Origin: Nevskia sp.
Lineage (GTDB): Bacteria; Pseudomonadota; Gammaproteobacteria; Nevskiales; Nevskiaceae
Direction of reading: 5' to 3'
Length of the DNA: 37,464 nucleotides
Assembly (NCBI GenBank): GCA_030694365.1
Contig: JAUXYM010000075.1
Coordinates: 1-37,464 of the forward strand
The notes below the pieces were generated by a model. That model was not told the origin of the DNA. It saw only the letters and a list, made by a program, of their open reading frames with translations, and ran no database searches. Made by a program: the position numbers and the translations under genes. This document shows positions 9,900 through 18,780 of the stretch, one piece after another. Position 1 is the first letter of the stretch, and every line of letters begins with the position of its first letter.

Positions 9900-10024
9900 G
9901 GCATTTTTCCTTCAGATCCCTACAAACACTCGTCATTCCCGCGCAGGCGGGAATCCAGTTCTGATGCGGCGCGCTCCGGCTAAAACTGGATGCCCGCCTT
10001 CGCGGGCATGACGGGCTTTTTATG
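9897..10024. repeat. Palindromic intergenic repeat family 1, copy 2
   Basis: The core at 9932-10012 is again exactly 81 bp, with ends GTCATTCCCGCGCAGGCGGG and its inverted partner CCCGCCTTCGCGGGCATGAC. Similarity to the reverse complement of copy 1 continues outside the core on the left (CATTTTTCCTTCA, then ATCC and TACAA) and right (TTTTTATG). It lies between convergent araC and def and may help end transcription. Confidence 0.9.
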
Positions 10025-10047
10025 GGGGCACCTAACTCAAGAGCTCC

Positions 10048-10575
10048 CTAATCGTCGGCTTGGTCTTCACCGAAGATTTCGCGGGTGTAGCCGAACTGCC
10101 GCAGATCACGGATGCGCTGCGGATAAAGGATGCCGTCGAGGTGATCGCACTCGTGCTGCACGACTCTGGCGTGAAAGCCCGAGACCTCGCGTTCGATCGG
10201 CACGCCGCTTTCATCGCAGCCGCTGTAGCGCAAGCGCGTGTAGCGCGGCACCAGACCGCGCATGCCGGGCACGCTGAGGCAGCCTTCCCAGCCGTCTTCG
10301 GTGTCGTCCGCAAGCGGTGTCAGCACCGGGTTGCAGAGGATCGTGAACGGCACGTCCTCGGCATCCGGATAACGCGCGTTGTGCTCGATGCCGAAGATCA
10401 CCACCCGCAGGCCGAGGCCGATCTGCGGTGCGGCAAGGCCGGCGCCGTTCAGCGAGGCCATGGTGTCCTGCATGTCGACCAGCAGCGCCCGAAGTTCCGG
10501 CGTGCCGAAGGCGGTGACCGGCGCCGAAACTTCCAGCAGCCGCGGATCGCCCATCCGTAAGACGTCTCGAATCAT
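10048..10575 (-). CDS. def: Peptide deformylase
   Basis: A 175-aa metalloenzyme that removes the N-formyl group from nascent proteins. All three motifs are intact: [10 protein letters not shown] (44-53), EGCLS (97-101, metal ligand Cys99) and HECDHLDG (141-148, ligands His141 and His145, catalytic Glu142). The ATG giving [11 protein letters not shown] was chosen; the longer frame would run into the DUF971 gene. It begins 2 nt after the DUF971 stop, so it is probably translated as part of that run. The essential def copy of many gammaproteobacteria sits with fmt; a def next to DUF971-hslUV may be a second paralogue, which the window cannot decide. Confidence 0.95.
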   Translation of the reverse strand: MIRDVLRMGDPRLLEVSAPVTAFGTPELRALLVDMQDTMASLNGAGLAAPQIGLGLRVVIFGIEHNARYPDAEDVPFTILCNPVLTPLADDTEDGWEGCLSVPGMRGLVPRYTRLRYSGCDESGVPIEREVSGFHARVVQHECDHLDGILYPQRIRDLRQFGYTREIFGEDQADD

Positions 10576-10577
10576 GG

Positions 10578-10991
10578 CTAGCTCACCGGTTTGAACTTGC
10601 CGACGCCAAGCGCCGACAGCTTCACGACATCGCGATCGCGCGACATGCCATGTTCGGCCAGGCGCTGTTCGTAGCGCGCCCACCAGGCCGTGTGGTTGTC
10701 GGCCAGCTCGCGCAGGGTCGGCCAGGAGTACAGGCCGCTGTCGTGGCCGTCGTCGAATTTCAGTCGCACCGCATAACGGCCGACCGGCTCGACGGTGCTG
10801 ATGTTCACCTCGCGCTTGCCCGCCACCAGCATCGTTTCGCCACCGCCGTGGCCACGCACTTCCGCACTCGGCGAGTAAACGCGCAAGTACTCCAGCGGCA
10901 GCGAATCGGTACGGCCATCCGGCCAGACCACTTCGAGCAGGCGCGACTTGCGATGCAGCTTGATGTCGGTGGGGACCAAGGTCTGGGTCAC
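10578..10991 (-). CDS. DUF971 protein (gamma-butyrobetaine hydroxylase-like N-terminal domain)
   Basis: A 137-aa stand-alone DUF971 domain: [19 protein letters not shown] at the start, [19 protein letters not shown], then [24 protein letters not shown]. The fold is also the N-terminal domain of gamma-butyrobetaine hydroxylases, where it can bind zinc. Stand-alone versions have no established function that I know of, and this copy lacks an obvious Cys cluster. The ATG overlaps the hslU stop by 4 nt, and the same hslV-hslU-DUF971 order occurs in Pseudomonas, so a link to that operon is conserved. Confidence 0.88.
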   Translation of the reverse strand: MTQTLVPTDIKLHRKSRLLEVVWPDGRTDSLPLEYLRVYSPSAEVRGHGGGETMLVAGKREVNISTVEPVGRYAVRLKFDDGHDSGLYSWPTLRELADNHTAWWARYEQRLAEHGMSRDRDVVKLSALGVGKFKPVS

Positions 10992-12370
10992 AGGATGAAC
11001 CGGCTCAGGTCCTCGTTGCCGGCCAGCTTTTCGAGCTTCGAGTCGACATAGGGCGCATCGACGGTCAGGGTCGTGCCGGCGCGGTCGGAGGCCTCGAAAG
11101 CCACTTCTTCCATCAGCCGTTCGAGCACCGTGTGCAGACGCCGCGCGCCGATGTTTTCGGTGCGCTCGTTGACCTGCCAGGCGTATTCGGCCAACCGGCG
11201 CAGGCCTTCCGGAGTGAATTCCAGGCTCACGCCTTCGGTGGCCAGCAGCGCCTTGTACTGGTCGGTCAGCGAATGGGTCGGCTCGCTGAGAATCCGCACG
11301 AAGTCCTCGGTCTTCAGCGCATCGAGCTCGACTCGGATCGGCAGGCGGCCCTGCAGTTCCGGAATCATGTCGCTGGGCTTGGACATGTGGAACGCGCCGC
11401 TGGCGATGAACAGGATGTGATCGGTCTTGATCGCGCCGTGCTTGGTCGACACCGTGCTGCCTTCGACCAGTGGCAGCAGATCGCGCTGCACGCCTTCGCG
11501 CGAGACATCGGCACCGCCGTACTCGCCGCGCTTGCAGACCTTGTCGATCTCGTCGATGAAGACGATGCCGTTGTCCTCGGCGTTCTTCAGCGCTTCGGCG
11601 CGAATCGCTTCCTCGTCGACCAGCTTGCCGCCTTCTTCCTCGATCAGCAGCTTCATCGCGTCCCTGATCTTCAGCTTGCGGGTCTTCTGCTGGCCGGCGC
11701 CGAGATTCTTGAACATCGCCTGCAACTGGTTGCTCATGTCCTCCATGCCCGGCGGGCCCATGACCTGCATCGATGGCGGTGCGACGGCCAGCTTCAGCTC
11801 GATCTCGGTGTCGTCGAGCTTGCCTTCGCGCAGCTTCTTGCGGAATACCTGACGCGCCGCGCCGTTCTCGTTTTCACGATGGCTGCTGGCTTCACCGAAG
11901 TTGCTCGGCGGCGGCAGCAGCGCATCGAGCACCCGCTCTTCGGCAGCGTCATGCGCCTTGGCCTGGACGCGGGCGATGGCCTGGTCGCGGGTCAGCTTGA
12001 CGGCGACATCGGCCAGCTCGCGGATGATCGAATCGACATCGCGGCCGACATAGCCGACCTCGGTGAACTTGGTCGCTTCCACCTTCACGAACGGCGCGTT
12101 GGCGAGCTTCGCCAGCCGCCGCGCGATCTCGGTCTTGCCGACGCCGGTCGGGCCGATCATCAGGATGTTCTTCGGCGTGATCTCGCCGCGAATCGCTTCC
12201 GGCGTCTGCTGTCGGCGCCAGCGATTGCGCAACGCGATCGCCACCGCTTTCTTGGCGGCCGACTGGCCGACGATGTGGCGATCGAGTTCGGTGACGATCT
12301 CGCGCGGGGTCATCGCGGCAGCGCCGCTCAAGCTGGACTTCAAGGCTTCGGGGGGCAGGGCATCGTTCAT
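10988..12370 (-). CDS. hslU: HslU, ATPase subunit of the HslVU protease
   Basis: A 460-aa AAA+ unfoldase that feeds substrates into the HslV peptidase in the cytoplasm. It has the family start [17 protein letters not shown] (from residue 20), Walker [10 protein letters not shown], the pore motif GYVGRDV, an intermediate I-domain (about 110-245), Walker B IVFIDEID and the exact HslU C-terminus EDLSRFIL, which docks into HslV. E. coli HslU is 443 aa; the extra length is an N-terminal extension, so a start at the internal ATG (residue 20) is possible. It lies behind hslV, separated by a 110-bp palindromic repeat, and overlaps DUF971. Confidence 0.97.
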   Translation of the reverse strand: MNDALPPEALKSSLSGAAAMTPREIVTELDRHIVGQSAAKKAVAIALRNRWRRQQTPEAIRGEITPKNILMIGPTGVGKTEIARRLAKLANAPFVKVEATKFTEVGYVGRDVDSIIRELADVAVKLTRDQAIARVQAKAHDAAEERVLDALLPPPSNFGEASSHRENENGAARQVFRKKLREGKLDDTEIELKLAVAPPSMQVMGPPGMEDMSNQLQAMFKNLGAGQQKTRKLKIRDAMKLLIEEEGGKLVDEEAIRAEALKNAEDNGIVFIDEIDKVCKRGEYGGADVSREGVQRDLLPLVEGSTVSTKHGAIKTDHILFIASGAFHMSKPSDMIPELQGRLPIRVELDALKTEDFVRILSEPTHSLTDQYKALLATEGVSLEFTPEGLRRLAEYAWQVNERTENIGARRLHTVLERLMEEVAFEASDRAGTTLTVDAPYVDSKLEKLAGNEDLSRFIL

Positions 12371-12420
12371 GTCTATTCTCGAAATCGTCGAGCGGGTCGG
12401 AAAACGCCGAAAGGCTTTAT

Positions 12421-12530
12421 CTCACGCAGAGGACGCAAAGAACGCAGAGAAAAACCTGGGAGAAAATTCCGACGGGAATCCTCGCCTCGCTTTTTGTCTT
12501 TCTCAGCGTTCTCGGCGTTCTCTGCGTGAG
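12421..12530. repeat. Palindromic repeat family 2, copy A (between hslV and hslU)
   Basis: Two 30-bp arms in inverted orientation (12421-12450 and 12501-12530) match at about 26 of 30 positions around a 50-bp centre. Each arm is built of 9-bp units of the form ACGCARAGR, three in tandem. A second copy lies at 35890-36026. The right end sits 6 nt from the hslV stop codon, so the element has lengthened the hslV-hslU spacing. Confidence 0.88.
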
Positions 12531-12536
12531 AACGCT

Positions 12537-13085
12537 TCAAGCGGTCCGGTCTATCGTTTCGATCGTCAGATTGTGGTTGGTGTAGATGCAGATGTCCGCC
12601 GCGATATGCAGCGAGCGTTCGGCGATCTCGCGGGCCGACAGATCGGTCGAGCCGACCAGGGCGCGGGCAGCGGCGGTCGCGAACGAGCCGCCGGAGCCGA
12701 TCGCCATCACACCGTGGGCTTCCGGTTCCATGACATCGCCATTGCCGGAGATCATCAGGGTGGTATCGGCGTCGGCGACCAGCAGCAGTGCTTCGAGGCG
12801 ACGCAGGTAGCGATCGGAGCGCCAGTCCTTGGCCATTTCGACGGCGGCGCGGGTCAGGTGGCCGGCATGCTTTTCGAGCTTGCCTTCGAAGCGTTCGAAC
12901 AAGGTGAAGGCATCGGCGGTACCGCCGGCGAAACCGGCGATGACCTTGTCGTTGTAGAGCCGGCGCACCTTGCGTGCGTTGCCCTTGACCATGGTGTTGC
13001 CCATCGACACTTGGCCGTCGCCACAGACGCAAACCTGCGTTCCGCGGCGTACGGCGAGGATGGTCGTGCCATCAAACTGTTCCAA
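12537..13085 (-). CDS. hslV: HslV, peptidase subunit of the HslVU protease
   Basis: A 182-aa threonine peptidase that forms the double-ring chamber of HslVU. Family strings [54 protein letters not shown] and AIGSGG are all present. The nucleophile is the first Thr of TTILAVRRG at residue 7, exposed after loss of the short leader MEQFDG. The start codon is TTG, supported by a GGAGAAG ribosome-binding site about 4 nt upstream and by the match of the leader to other HslV sequences. A heat-shock-type promoter lies about 50 bp upstream. The stop codon almost touches a palindromic repeat. Confidence 0.96.
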   Translation of the reverse strand: MEQFDGTTILAVRRGTQVCVCGDGQVSMGNTMVKGNARKVRRLYNDKVIAGFAGGTADAFTLFERFEGKLEKHAGHLTRAAVEMAKDWRSDRYLRRLEALLLVADADTTLMISGNGDVMEPEAHGVMAIGSGGSFATAAARALVGSTDLSAREIAERSLHIAADICIYTNHNLTIETIDRTA

Positions 13086-13134
13086 GGTTCTTCTCCATCG
13101 AACTCGCTGGCGCGAGCGTTTGCGATGGACAAGT

Positions 13135-13162
13135 GATTGGGGGCCGGCGGCGGCGATTCAAG
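13135..13162 (-). promoter_or_regulatory. Heat-shock (sigma-32) promoter of hslVU
   Basis: On the minus strand a CTTGAA -35 box (13157-13162) is followed, after 14 bp, by CCCCAATC (13135-13142). This closely matches the sigma-32 pattern CTTGAAA / CCCCATNT, for which a spacing near 13-17 bp is normal. It lies about 50 bp upstream of the hslV start, and hslVU is a known heat-shock operon in E. coli. Confidence 0.72.
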
Positions 13163-13170
13163 CGTTTGAA

Positions 13171-13245
13171 GCAGTGGCCGGTGTTCAGTGGTCGGTGGTC
13201 AGGGAATCAAAAGCGTGCTGTGCTTTTCTGCCCACTAGCCACTGC
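13171..13245. repeat. 75-bp palindromic element upstream of hslV
   Basis: The ends are perfect inverted repeats GCAGTGGC (13171-13178) and GCCACTGC (13238-13245). The left side contains TCAGTGGTCGGTGGTCAG, a run of 7-bp GGTCAGT-like units, and the centre holds AAAAGC...GCTTTT, a small hairpin. Only one copy is seen here. It lies just upstream of the sigma-32 promoter and just after the ntrC stop. Confidence 0.65.
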
Positions 13246-13256
13246 GGCCCCGCCGC

Positions 13257-14810
13257 TCAGTCCTCGATGCCCAGTTCCTTGATCTTGCGGGTCAGCGTAT
13301 TGCGCCCCCAGCCCAGGCGCCTTGCCGCTTCCTGTCGCTGGCCCTTGCAGGCGACCAGCGCGACTTCGATCAAGGTGCGCTCGAACAGCGGCGCGGCGTG
13401 GCCGAGCAGGTCTTCGTCGCCGCTGGCGAAACGGCCTTCGGCCCACAGGCGCAGCGCTTCGTGCCAGTCGCCGGAAACGGCTGGTGCGCTGGCCGGCGCG
13501 GCCGGATAGCTGGTCGGCGCTGGCGCGGCCGGCATCACAGCGGCAACCGTCGCCACGGCAATGGCCGGCACTGGCGATGCGACCACAGCACTGGTTTCGC
13601 CGCTCGGGCGGCCGCGCAGTTCCGGCGGCAGATCTTCCAGATGCACGTCCTGGCCGGGCGCCATCACGGTCAGCCAGCGGCAGGTGTTTTCAAGCTGACG
13701 GACGTTGCCGTTCCAGTCGTAGGCCTTCAACACGGCCAGCACTTCGGGCAGCAGCCGTTTCGGCTCGGTCTTCAGCTCGCGCGCAGCGGCTTCCAGGAAG
13801 TGACGCAGCAGCAGCGGGATGTCCTCGCTGCGCTCGCGCAGCGGCGGAATGCGGATGCGGATGACATTCAGGCGGTGATAGAGATCCTCGCGGAAGCGGC
13901 CTTCGGCCACCGCGCGATCGAGATCCTGATGGGTCGCGGCGATGATGCGGACATCGACGCTGATCGGCGAGATGCCGCCAACGCGGTAGAACTGGCCGTC
14001 CTGCAGCACGCGCAACAGGCGGGTCTGCAGATCGGCCGGCATATCGCCGATTTCATCGAGGAATAGCGAGCCGCCGTCGGCCTGCTCGAAGCGGCCCTTG
14101 CGCTGCATCGCAGCGCCGGTGAACGAGCCGCGCTCGTGGCCGAAGAATTCCGATTCCAGCAGATCTTTCGGGATCGCCGCCGTGTTGATCGCCAGGAACG
14201 GCTTAGCCGCGCGCGGCGAATTGACATGCAGCGCGCGGGCGATCAGTTCCTTGCCGGTGCCGGATTCGCCGGTGATCAGCACGGTGATCTGCGACTGGCT
14301 CAGGCGGCCGATGGCGCGAAACACGTCCTGCATCGCCGGCGCTTCGCCGATGATCGCGGCGCGCGGTTCCAGCGGCTTCAGTTCCGGCGTGACGACGACG
14401 CGCTTCTGCGCGGCGCGGCGGACCAGGCTGGCCACCGAATCGACATCGAAAGGCTTCGGCAGATATTCGAAAGCGCCGCCCTTGAACGAGGACACCGCAG
14501 CATCGAGATCGGAATGCGCAGTGACGATGATCACCGGCAGCTCGGGTTTGGCCGCGCGGACCCGCTCCATCAGCTCCAGGCCGTCGAGGCCGGGCATGTG
14601 GATGTCGGTGATCATCACGTCGGGCATCGTTTCCGGCGTGGCTTCGGCTAGGGCGTCGAGCAGTTCGGCGGCACCCGGGAAGCTGCCCACGCTCATACCT
14701 TCGCGAGTCAGCGACTTTTCCAGTACCCAGCGAATCGATTCATCGTCATCGACGATCCAGACCCGGATCGGGACGCCATCCTGCAGCTTCATAACATTCA
14801 TGTGGCCCAT
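13257..14810 (-). CDS. ntrC: NtrC, sigma-54-dependent nitrogen response regulator
   Basis: A 517-aa response regulator of nitrogen assimilation. A receiver domain (about 15-130) has VDDD and phosphoacceptor Asp69 (MITDIHMPG). The AAA+ domain has Walker A GESGTGKE (181-188), the sigma-54 contact loop GSFTGA (228-233), Walker B LFLDEIGD and the arginine-finger region. A Fis-type helix-turn-helix closes the protein ([23 protein letters not shown]). The loop is GSFTGA rather than the usual GAFTGA. The linker before the DNA-binding part (about 405-450) is unusually long and Ala/Pro-rich. The start is uncertain: ATGs at 14810, 14801 and 14792 are in frame, and a GGAGG lies 13 nt before the first. 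It follows ntrB by about 50 bp. Confidence 0.95.
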   Translation of the reverse strand: MGHMNVMKLQDGVPIRVWIVDDDESIRWVLEKSLTREGMSVGSFPGAAELLDALAEATPETMPDVMITDIHMPGLDGLELMERVRAAKPELPVIIVTAHSDLDAAVSSFKGGAFEYLPKPFDVDSVASLVRRAAQKRVVVTPELKPLEPRAAIIGEAPAMQDVFRAIGRLSQSQITVLITGESGTGKELIARALHVNSPRAAKPFLAINTAAIPKDLLESEFFGHERGSFTGAAMQRKGRFEQADGGSLFLDEIGDMPADLQTRLLRVLQDGQFYRVGGISPISVDVRIIAATHQDLDRAVAEGRFREDLYHRLNVIRIRIPPLRERSEDIPLLLRHFLEAAARELKTEPKRLLPEVLAVLKAYDWNGNVRQLENTCRWLTVMAPGQDVHLEDLPPELRGRPSGETSAVVASPVPAIAVATVAAVMPAAPAPTSYPAAPASAPAVSGDWHEALRLWAEGRFASGDEDLLGHAAPLFERTLIEVALVACKGQRQEAARRLGWGRNTLTRKIKELGIED

Positions 14811-14862
14811 GCTTCGGGTGTTGCCTCCGGCGGCGTCCGCCACCACGCCGACGCTGGCGCGG

Positions 14863-15975
14863 TCAAGCGGGCTGCTCCAGCGGCAGGAAGATCGAGAACA
14901 CGGTGGTGCCTGGACGCGATTGGCATTCGATCAGGCCGCCGTGGGTGTTGATCAGATGCTGAGCAATCGGCAGGCCAAGACCGGTCCCTTCTGCGCGTGT
15001 TGTCACCATCGGGTAAAAAATTTTCTCGATCATGGTCGGCGCGACACCAGAACCGTTGTCCTCGATGTCGATTTGCACGGCCAGGCGGTGACGCACGCCG
15101 GCGATGGTGAACTGGCGGCGCATCCGGGTGCGCAGGGTGATCTGCGGGTTGTCGTGCTGCCGGTCGTGCTGCCGGTCGTCGGACAGCGCCTGCAGCGCAT
15201 TGCGGGCGACGTTCAGTGCCGCCTGAATCAATTGCTCGCGGTCGGCGCGGATTTCCGGGATCGAGGGATCGTAGTCGCGCATCACGTTGAAGCTGCCGCT
15301 GCCTTCGGCCTCGATCAACTGGCGCACGTGTTCGAGCACCTCGTGAATGTTGACCATCTCCTTCTGCGGCAGCCGGTTCGGACCGAGCAGGCGGTTGACC
15401 AGGTTCTGCAGCCGATCGGCCTCGCGGATGATCACCCGCGTGTATTCGAGGTGCTCGGAATCCGGGAACTCGCGTTCCAGCAACTGTGCCGCGCCGCGAA
15501 TGCCGCCGAGCGGGTTCTTGATCTCGTGGGCCAGCCCTCGGATCAGCTCGCGGCTGGCGCGATGCTGGGCGAGCAGTTGTTCATCACGCGAGATGCGCAG
15601 ATGGCGGTCGAGCGGCAGCAGTTCCAGCACCAGGCCGGGGCCGCTGAACTGGGCCGGCGTGACGGTCAGGTCGACGGTCAGCAGTTCGTGGCCGCTGTCA
15701 TCGCCAGGCCGGCGCAGCTTCAGTTCGCGTTCGATGAAGCCGGTGCCGGTGTCGATCGCGCGGCGCAGCCGGAGGCCCTGCTCCAGCAGGTGCGGGATCG
15801 CCGTGGTCAGGGTTTGACCCTGGGCGTGCCGGCGGCTGACGCTGAACAGCGTTTCGGTGGCCGAATTCAGATAAGTGACGCGCAGCGCCGAATCCAGCGT
15901 GATGATCGCCGTCGTCAGGCCATCGAGAATGCCGGCCGGCTGAACGCGGTTCAGCACGGGTAATTTCATCCGCAT
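14863..15975 (-). CDS. ntrB: NtrB, nitrogen regulation sensor kinase
   Basis: A 370-aa cytoplasmic histidine kinase/phosphatase that controls NtrC in response to the PII protein. Residues about 15-120 form a PAS domain (GILDGLTTAIITLDSALRVTYLN). The H-box is GLAHEIKNPLGGIRGAAQLLE with phospho-His150. The ATPase region has AALNVARNALQAL (N box), DNGSGV (G1), a RAEGTGLGL G2 loop and a normal end GTTVFSIFLP. No membrane segment is seen, as expected for NtrB. At 268-275 the pair RQHDRQHD comes from a 12-bp tandem duplication (around 15154-15180) inside the N-box-to-G1 loop. It lies behind glnA and DUF4124 and ahead of ntrC. Confidence 0.95.
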   Translation of the reverse strand: MRMKLPVLNRVQPAGILDGLTTAIITLDSALRVTYLNSATETLFSVSRRHAQGQTLTTAIPHLLEQGLRLRRAIDTGTGFIERELKLRRPGDDSGHELLTVDLTVTPAQFSGPGLVLELLPLDRHLRISRDEQLLAQHRASRELIRGLAHEIKNPLGGIRGAAQLLEREFPDSEHLEYTRVIIREADRLQNLVNRLLGPNRLPQKEMVNIHEVLEHVRQLIEAEGSGSFNVMRDYDPSIPEIRADREQLIQAALNVARNALQALSDDRQHDRQHDNPQITLRTRMRRQFTIAGVRHRLAVQIDIEDNGSGVAPTMIEKIFYPMVTTRAEGTGLGLPIAQHLINTHGGLIECQSRPGTTVFSIFLPLEQPA

Positions 15976-16015
15976 CGGCCAGCAAGATGTGCGCCACGTT
16001 GGGGCGGCCTGAGAG

Positions 16016-16555
16016 TCACCGTGATGCCGGTGGCAGGACGATCGGCGGTTTGATGTGCACGGTCACTGGTGCTGCGCGAATCAGTTCCTTGCCCTCGGTG
16101 GTCACCACGGCTGCCGTGATGGCGTGCTCGCCGCGCTCCACAGCTTCGAACAGGTAGGCCGTCGATGCCGTCGCGACCTTGTTCTGCTGCACGCCATCGA
16201 GAAAATACAGCAGCCCCTGGGTCGGCTTGAGCGTGACCTCGACGCTGACACTGAGCCGGTTGCCGGCGTCACGAATGGTTTCGTCCGCGGCCGGCGAGCT
16301 GATGCGGATCGACGGCGGCTTGCCGGCTTCGGCGGGCAGGTCGGCCGACAAGCCCGGTGCAGGGGAGGCCGATGACGCGGCCGGCGGGCGGTAGGTCTGC
16401 AGCGGCGGCAGTTGCGCTGGCTTGACGGCGTCGGACGGTGCCCGGTCGCCGTAATGGGTCACACCCTGGCTGTCGGTCCAGCGATAGACCTCGGCCGAGG
16501 CCGGCGTCAGCCCCAGTAACGGTAGCAGCAGCAACACGGTGAGTAGGGCGCGCAT
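16016..16555 (-). CDS. DUF4124-domain secreted protein in the glnA-ntrBC locus
   Basis: A 179-aa protein starting at MRALLTVLLLLPLLG, a clear signal peptide ending near PASA. The DUF4124 signature follows at once: EVYRWTDSQGVTHYGDRAP. A Pro/Ala/Ser-rich linker leads to a C-terminal beta-rich part (about 95-175, PSIRISSPAADETIRD...LSVSVEVTLKPTQGLLYFLDGV...HAITAAVV) that resembles an Ig-like fold. It is probably periplasmic. The function is unknown; DUF4124 proteins between glnA and ntrB recur in gammaproteobacteria, as I recall. It starts 208 bp after the glnA stop, with hairpins in between. Confidence 0.82.
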   Translation of the reverse strand: MRALLTVLLLLPLLGLTPASAEVYRWTDSQGVTHYGDRAPSDAVKPAQLPPLQTYRPPAASSASPAPGLSADLPAEAGKPPSIRISSPAADETIRDAGNRLSVSVEVTLKPTQGLLYFLDGVQQNKVATASTAYLFEAVERGEHAITAAVVTTEGKELIRAAPVTVHIKPPIVLPPASR

Positions 16556-16619
16556 GGTTGGCAAGATAGCGCCGCACGGTGGCACGCAGCAAACCGGTAT
16601 CTCAGGGCTGCAGCAACGA

Positions 16620-16645
16620 AAATGCCCCCGTTTCCGGGGGCATTT
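16620..16645. terminator. Intrinsic terminator-like hairpin downstream of glnA
   Basis: A perfect 11-bp stem, AAATGCCCCCG and CGGGGGCATTT, encloses a 4-nt TTTC loop. It lies between glnA and the DUF4124-ntrBC genes. It could end most glnA transcripts while allowing some read-through, or act on either strand; T tracts are short on both sides. Confidence 0.65.
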
Positions 16646-16694
16646 CGCAAGCTGAACGGCACGCCTTTGATTTTGGAGTCCCCTCGCGGGGGCG

Positions 16695-16726
16695 GCTATT
16701 CAGGCCGGCTTCATGGCCTGAATAGC
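16695..16726. other. Strong hairpin in the glnA 3' region
   Basis: A perfect 12-bp inverted repeat GCTATTCAGGCC / GGCCTGAATAGC has an 8-nt loop. It sits between the two terminator-like hairpins after glnA. It has no T tract and could be an mRNA 3'-end stabiliser or part of a repeat element. Confidence 0.55.
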
Positions 16727-16744
16727 GGGGGGCCAAACAAAGGT

Positions 16745-16763
16745 TACAGCCTCTAAGCTCCGC

Positions 16764-16775
<12 letters not shown>
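16745..16775 (-). terminator. glnA: Hairpin spanning the glnA stop codon
   Basis: A perfect 14-bp stem (arms TACAGCCTCTAAGC and its complement) with a 3-nt loop includes the last codons and the TAA of glnA. On the minus strand it is followed by ACCTTTGTTTGG, a weak T-rich stretch. Having the stop codon inside the stem is unusual. Confidence 0.55.
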
Positions 16776-18173
<1,398 letters not shown>

Positions 18174-18220
18174 GGGGGTCTCCTGAGGGTGAAATGCGCT
18201 GGGGAAGCGGCGATTGGTGT

Positions 18221-18237
18221 AGCAGCAAATATGCCAG
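18221..18237 (-). promoter_or_regulatory. glnA: Sigma-54 promoter of glnA
   Basis: The minus strand reads CTGGCATATTTGCTGCT. It has the GG-N10-GC spacing and a TGGCA (-24) and CTGCT (-12) match to the TGGCAC-N5-TTGCW consensus. Transcription would start near 18210, leaving a leader of about 37 nt with an AGGAG ribosome-binding site. Confidence 0.75.
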
Positions 18238-18250
18238 CTCAATCCGGCCT

Positions 18251-18267
18251 TGCGCCAAAACGGGGCA
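18251..18267. promoter_or_regulatory. glnA: Probable NtrC binding site of glnA
   Basis: TGCGCCAAAACGGGGCA differs by two bases from the 17-bp palindromic pattern TGCACC-N5-GGTGCA used by NtrC. It is centred about 49 bp upstream of the predicted start, closer than the high-affinity enhancer sites of E. coli glnA. A weaker half-match, AGCACTGGTCCGGTGTT, lies at 18476-18492. Confidence 0.5.
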
Positions 18268-18288
18268 TGGCCGACCGTGGAACCTCGT

Positions 18289-18560
18289 TCAGCCAGCCTT
18301 GCAGCCTTTCAGGAACGTGGCTTTTTGTTCGCCGGAGAAGCGTTCGCGCTCGGCGATCGAGTCGCAGACCTTGGCGCGCTGCTCCGGGGTGACGGTGGCC
18401 GGGGCGCTCAGGGTACGAGGCAGGCTCTGAGGAATTCCTCCTGCTGATCGGCCGGCATCAGCTTGGCCTGGCCGAAGCACTGGTCCGGTGTTTCCCCAGC
18501 GGCCCATGCCGCCGGCAGCAGGCTCAGCGCCAGCAGTGAGATCGACAACATCCGCTTCAT
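18289..18560 (-). pseudogene. Frameshifted PsiF-repeat-like secreted protein
   Basis: A good ribosome-binding site (GAGGAG) and ATG at 18560 open a frame with a signal peptide ([19 protein letters not shown]) and one Cys-x18-Cys unit beginning DQCFGQAK. It then stops after 50 codons. The adjoining frame continues directly with a proline-rich linker and a second unit, RAKVCDSIAERERFSGEQ...FLKGCKAG (Cys-x20-Cys), ending at 18289. Adding one base near 18405-18425 would join both into a protein of about 92 aa. Two such Cys-spaced units resemble the PsiF repeat (phosphate-starvation-inducible family, function unknown). Either the gene carries a one-base deletion, the base is missing from the sequence, or the short 50-aa form is real. 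It lies upstream of glnA on the same strand and is divergent from glyQ. Confidence 0.6.
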
Positions 18561-18780
18561 GGACTTCTCCTCGATGGCGCGCGGCACGAGCGGCGGCGGC
18601 GAACGAAAATGGCTGATCGATGAGGCCTGCAGCGACGCAAAATCAGACCTGCCGAGACCGGCGATGAGCGTAGCACGAGCCCCGAAAGCCCCGCCGCCAT
18701 TGGCTATACTCGCGGCCCTTCCGGCTGCAGTTCAGAGGACCGGAACCCCGCAGCCGCAGCCGTCGAAGCGCAAGAAAATC

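Noticed and set aside
14098-15963. Open frame of 621 codons on the + strand opposite ntrC and ntrB
   Set aside because: It spans two well-identified genes and their gap on the other strand and has no recognisable domain.
18463-18780. 106-codon N-terminal extension of glyQ
   Set aside because: GlyQ proteins start at MTFQDLI-like sequence, and the extension runs antisense through the psiF-like gene.
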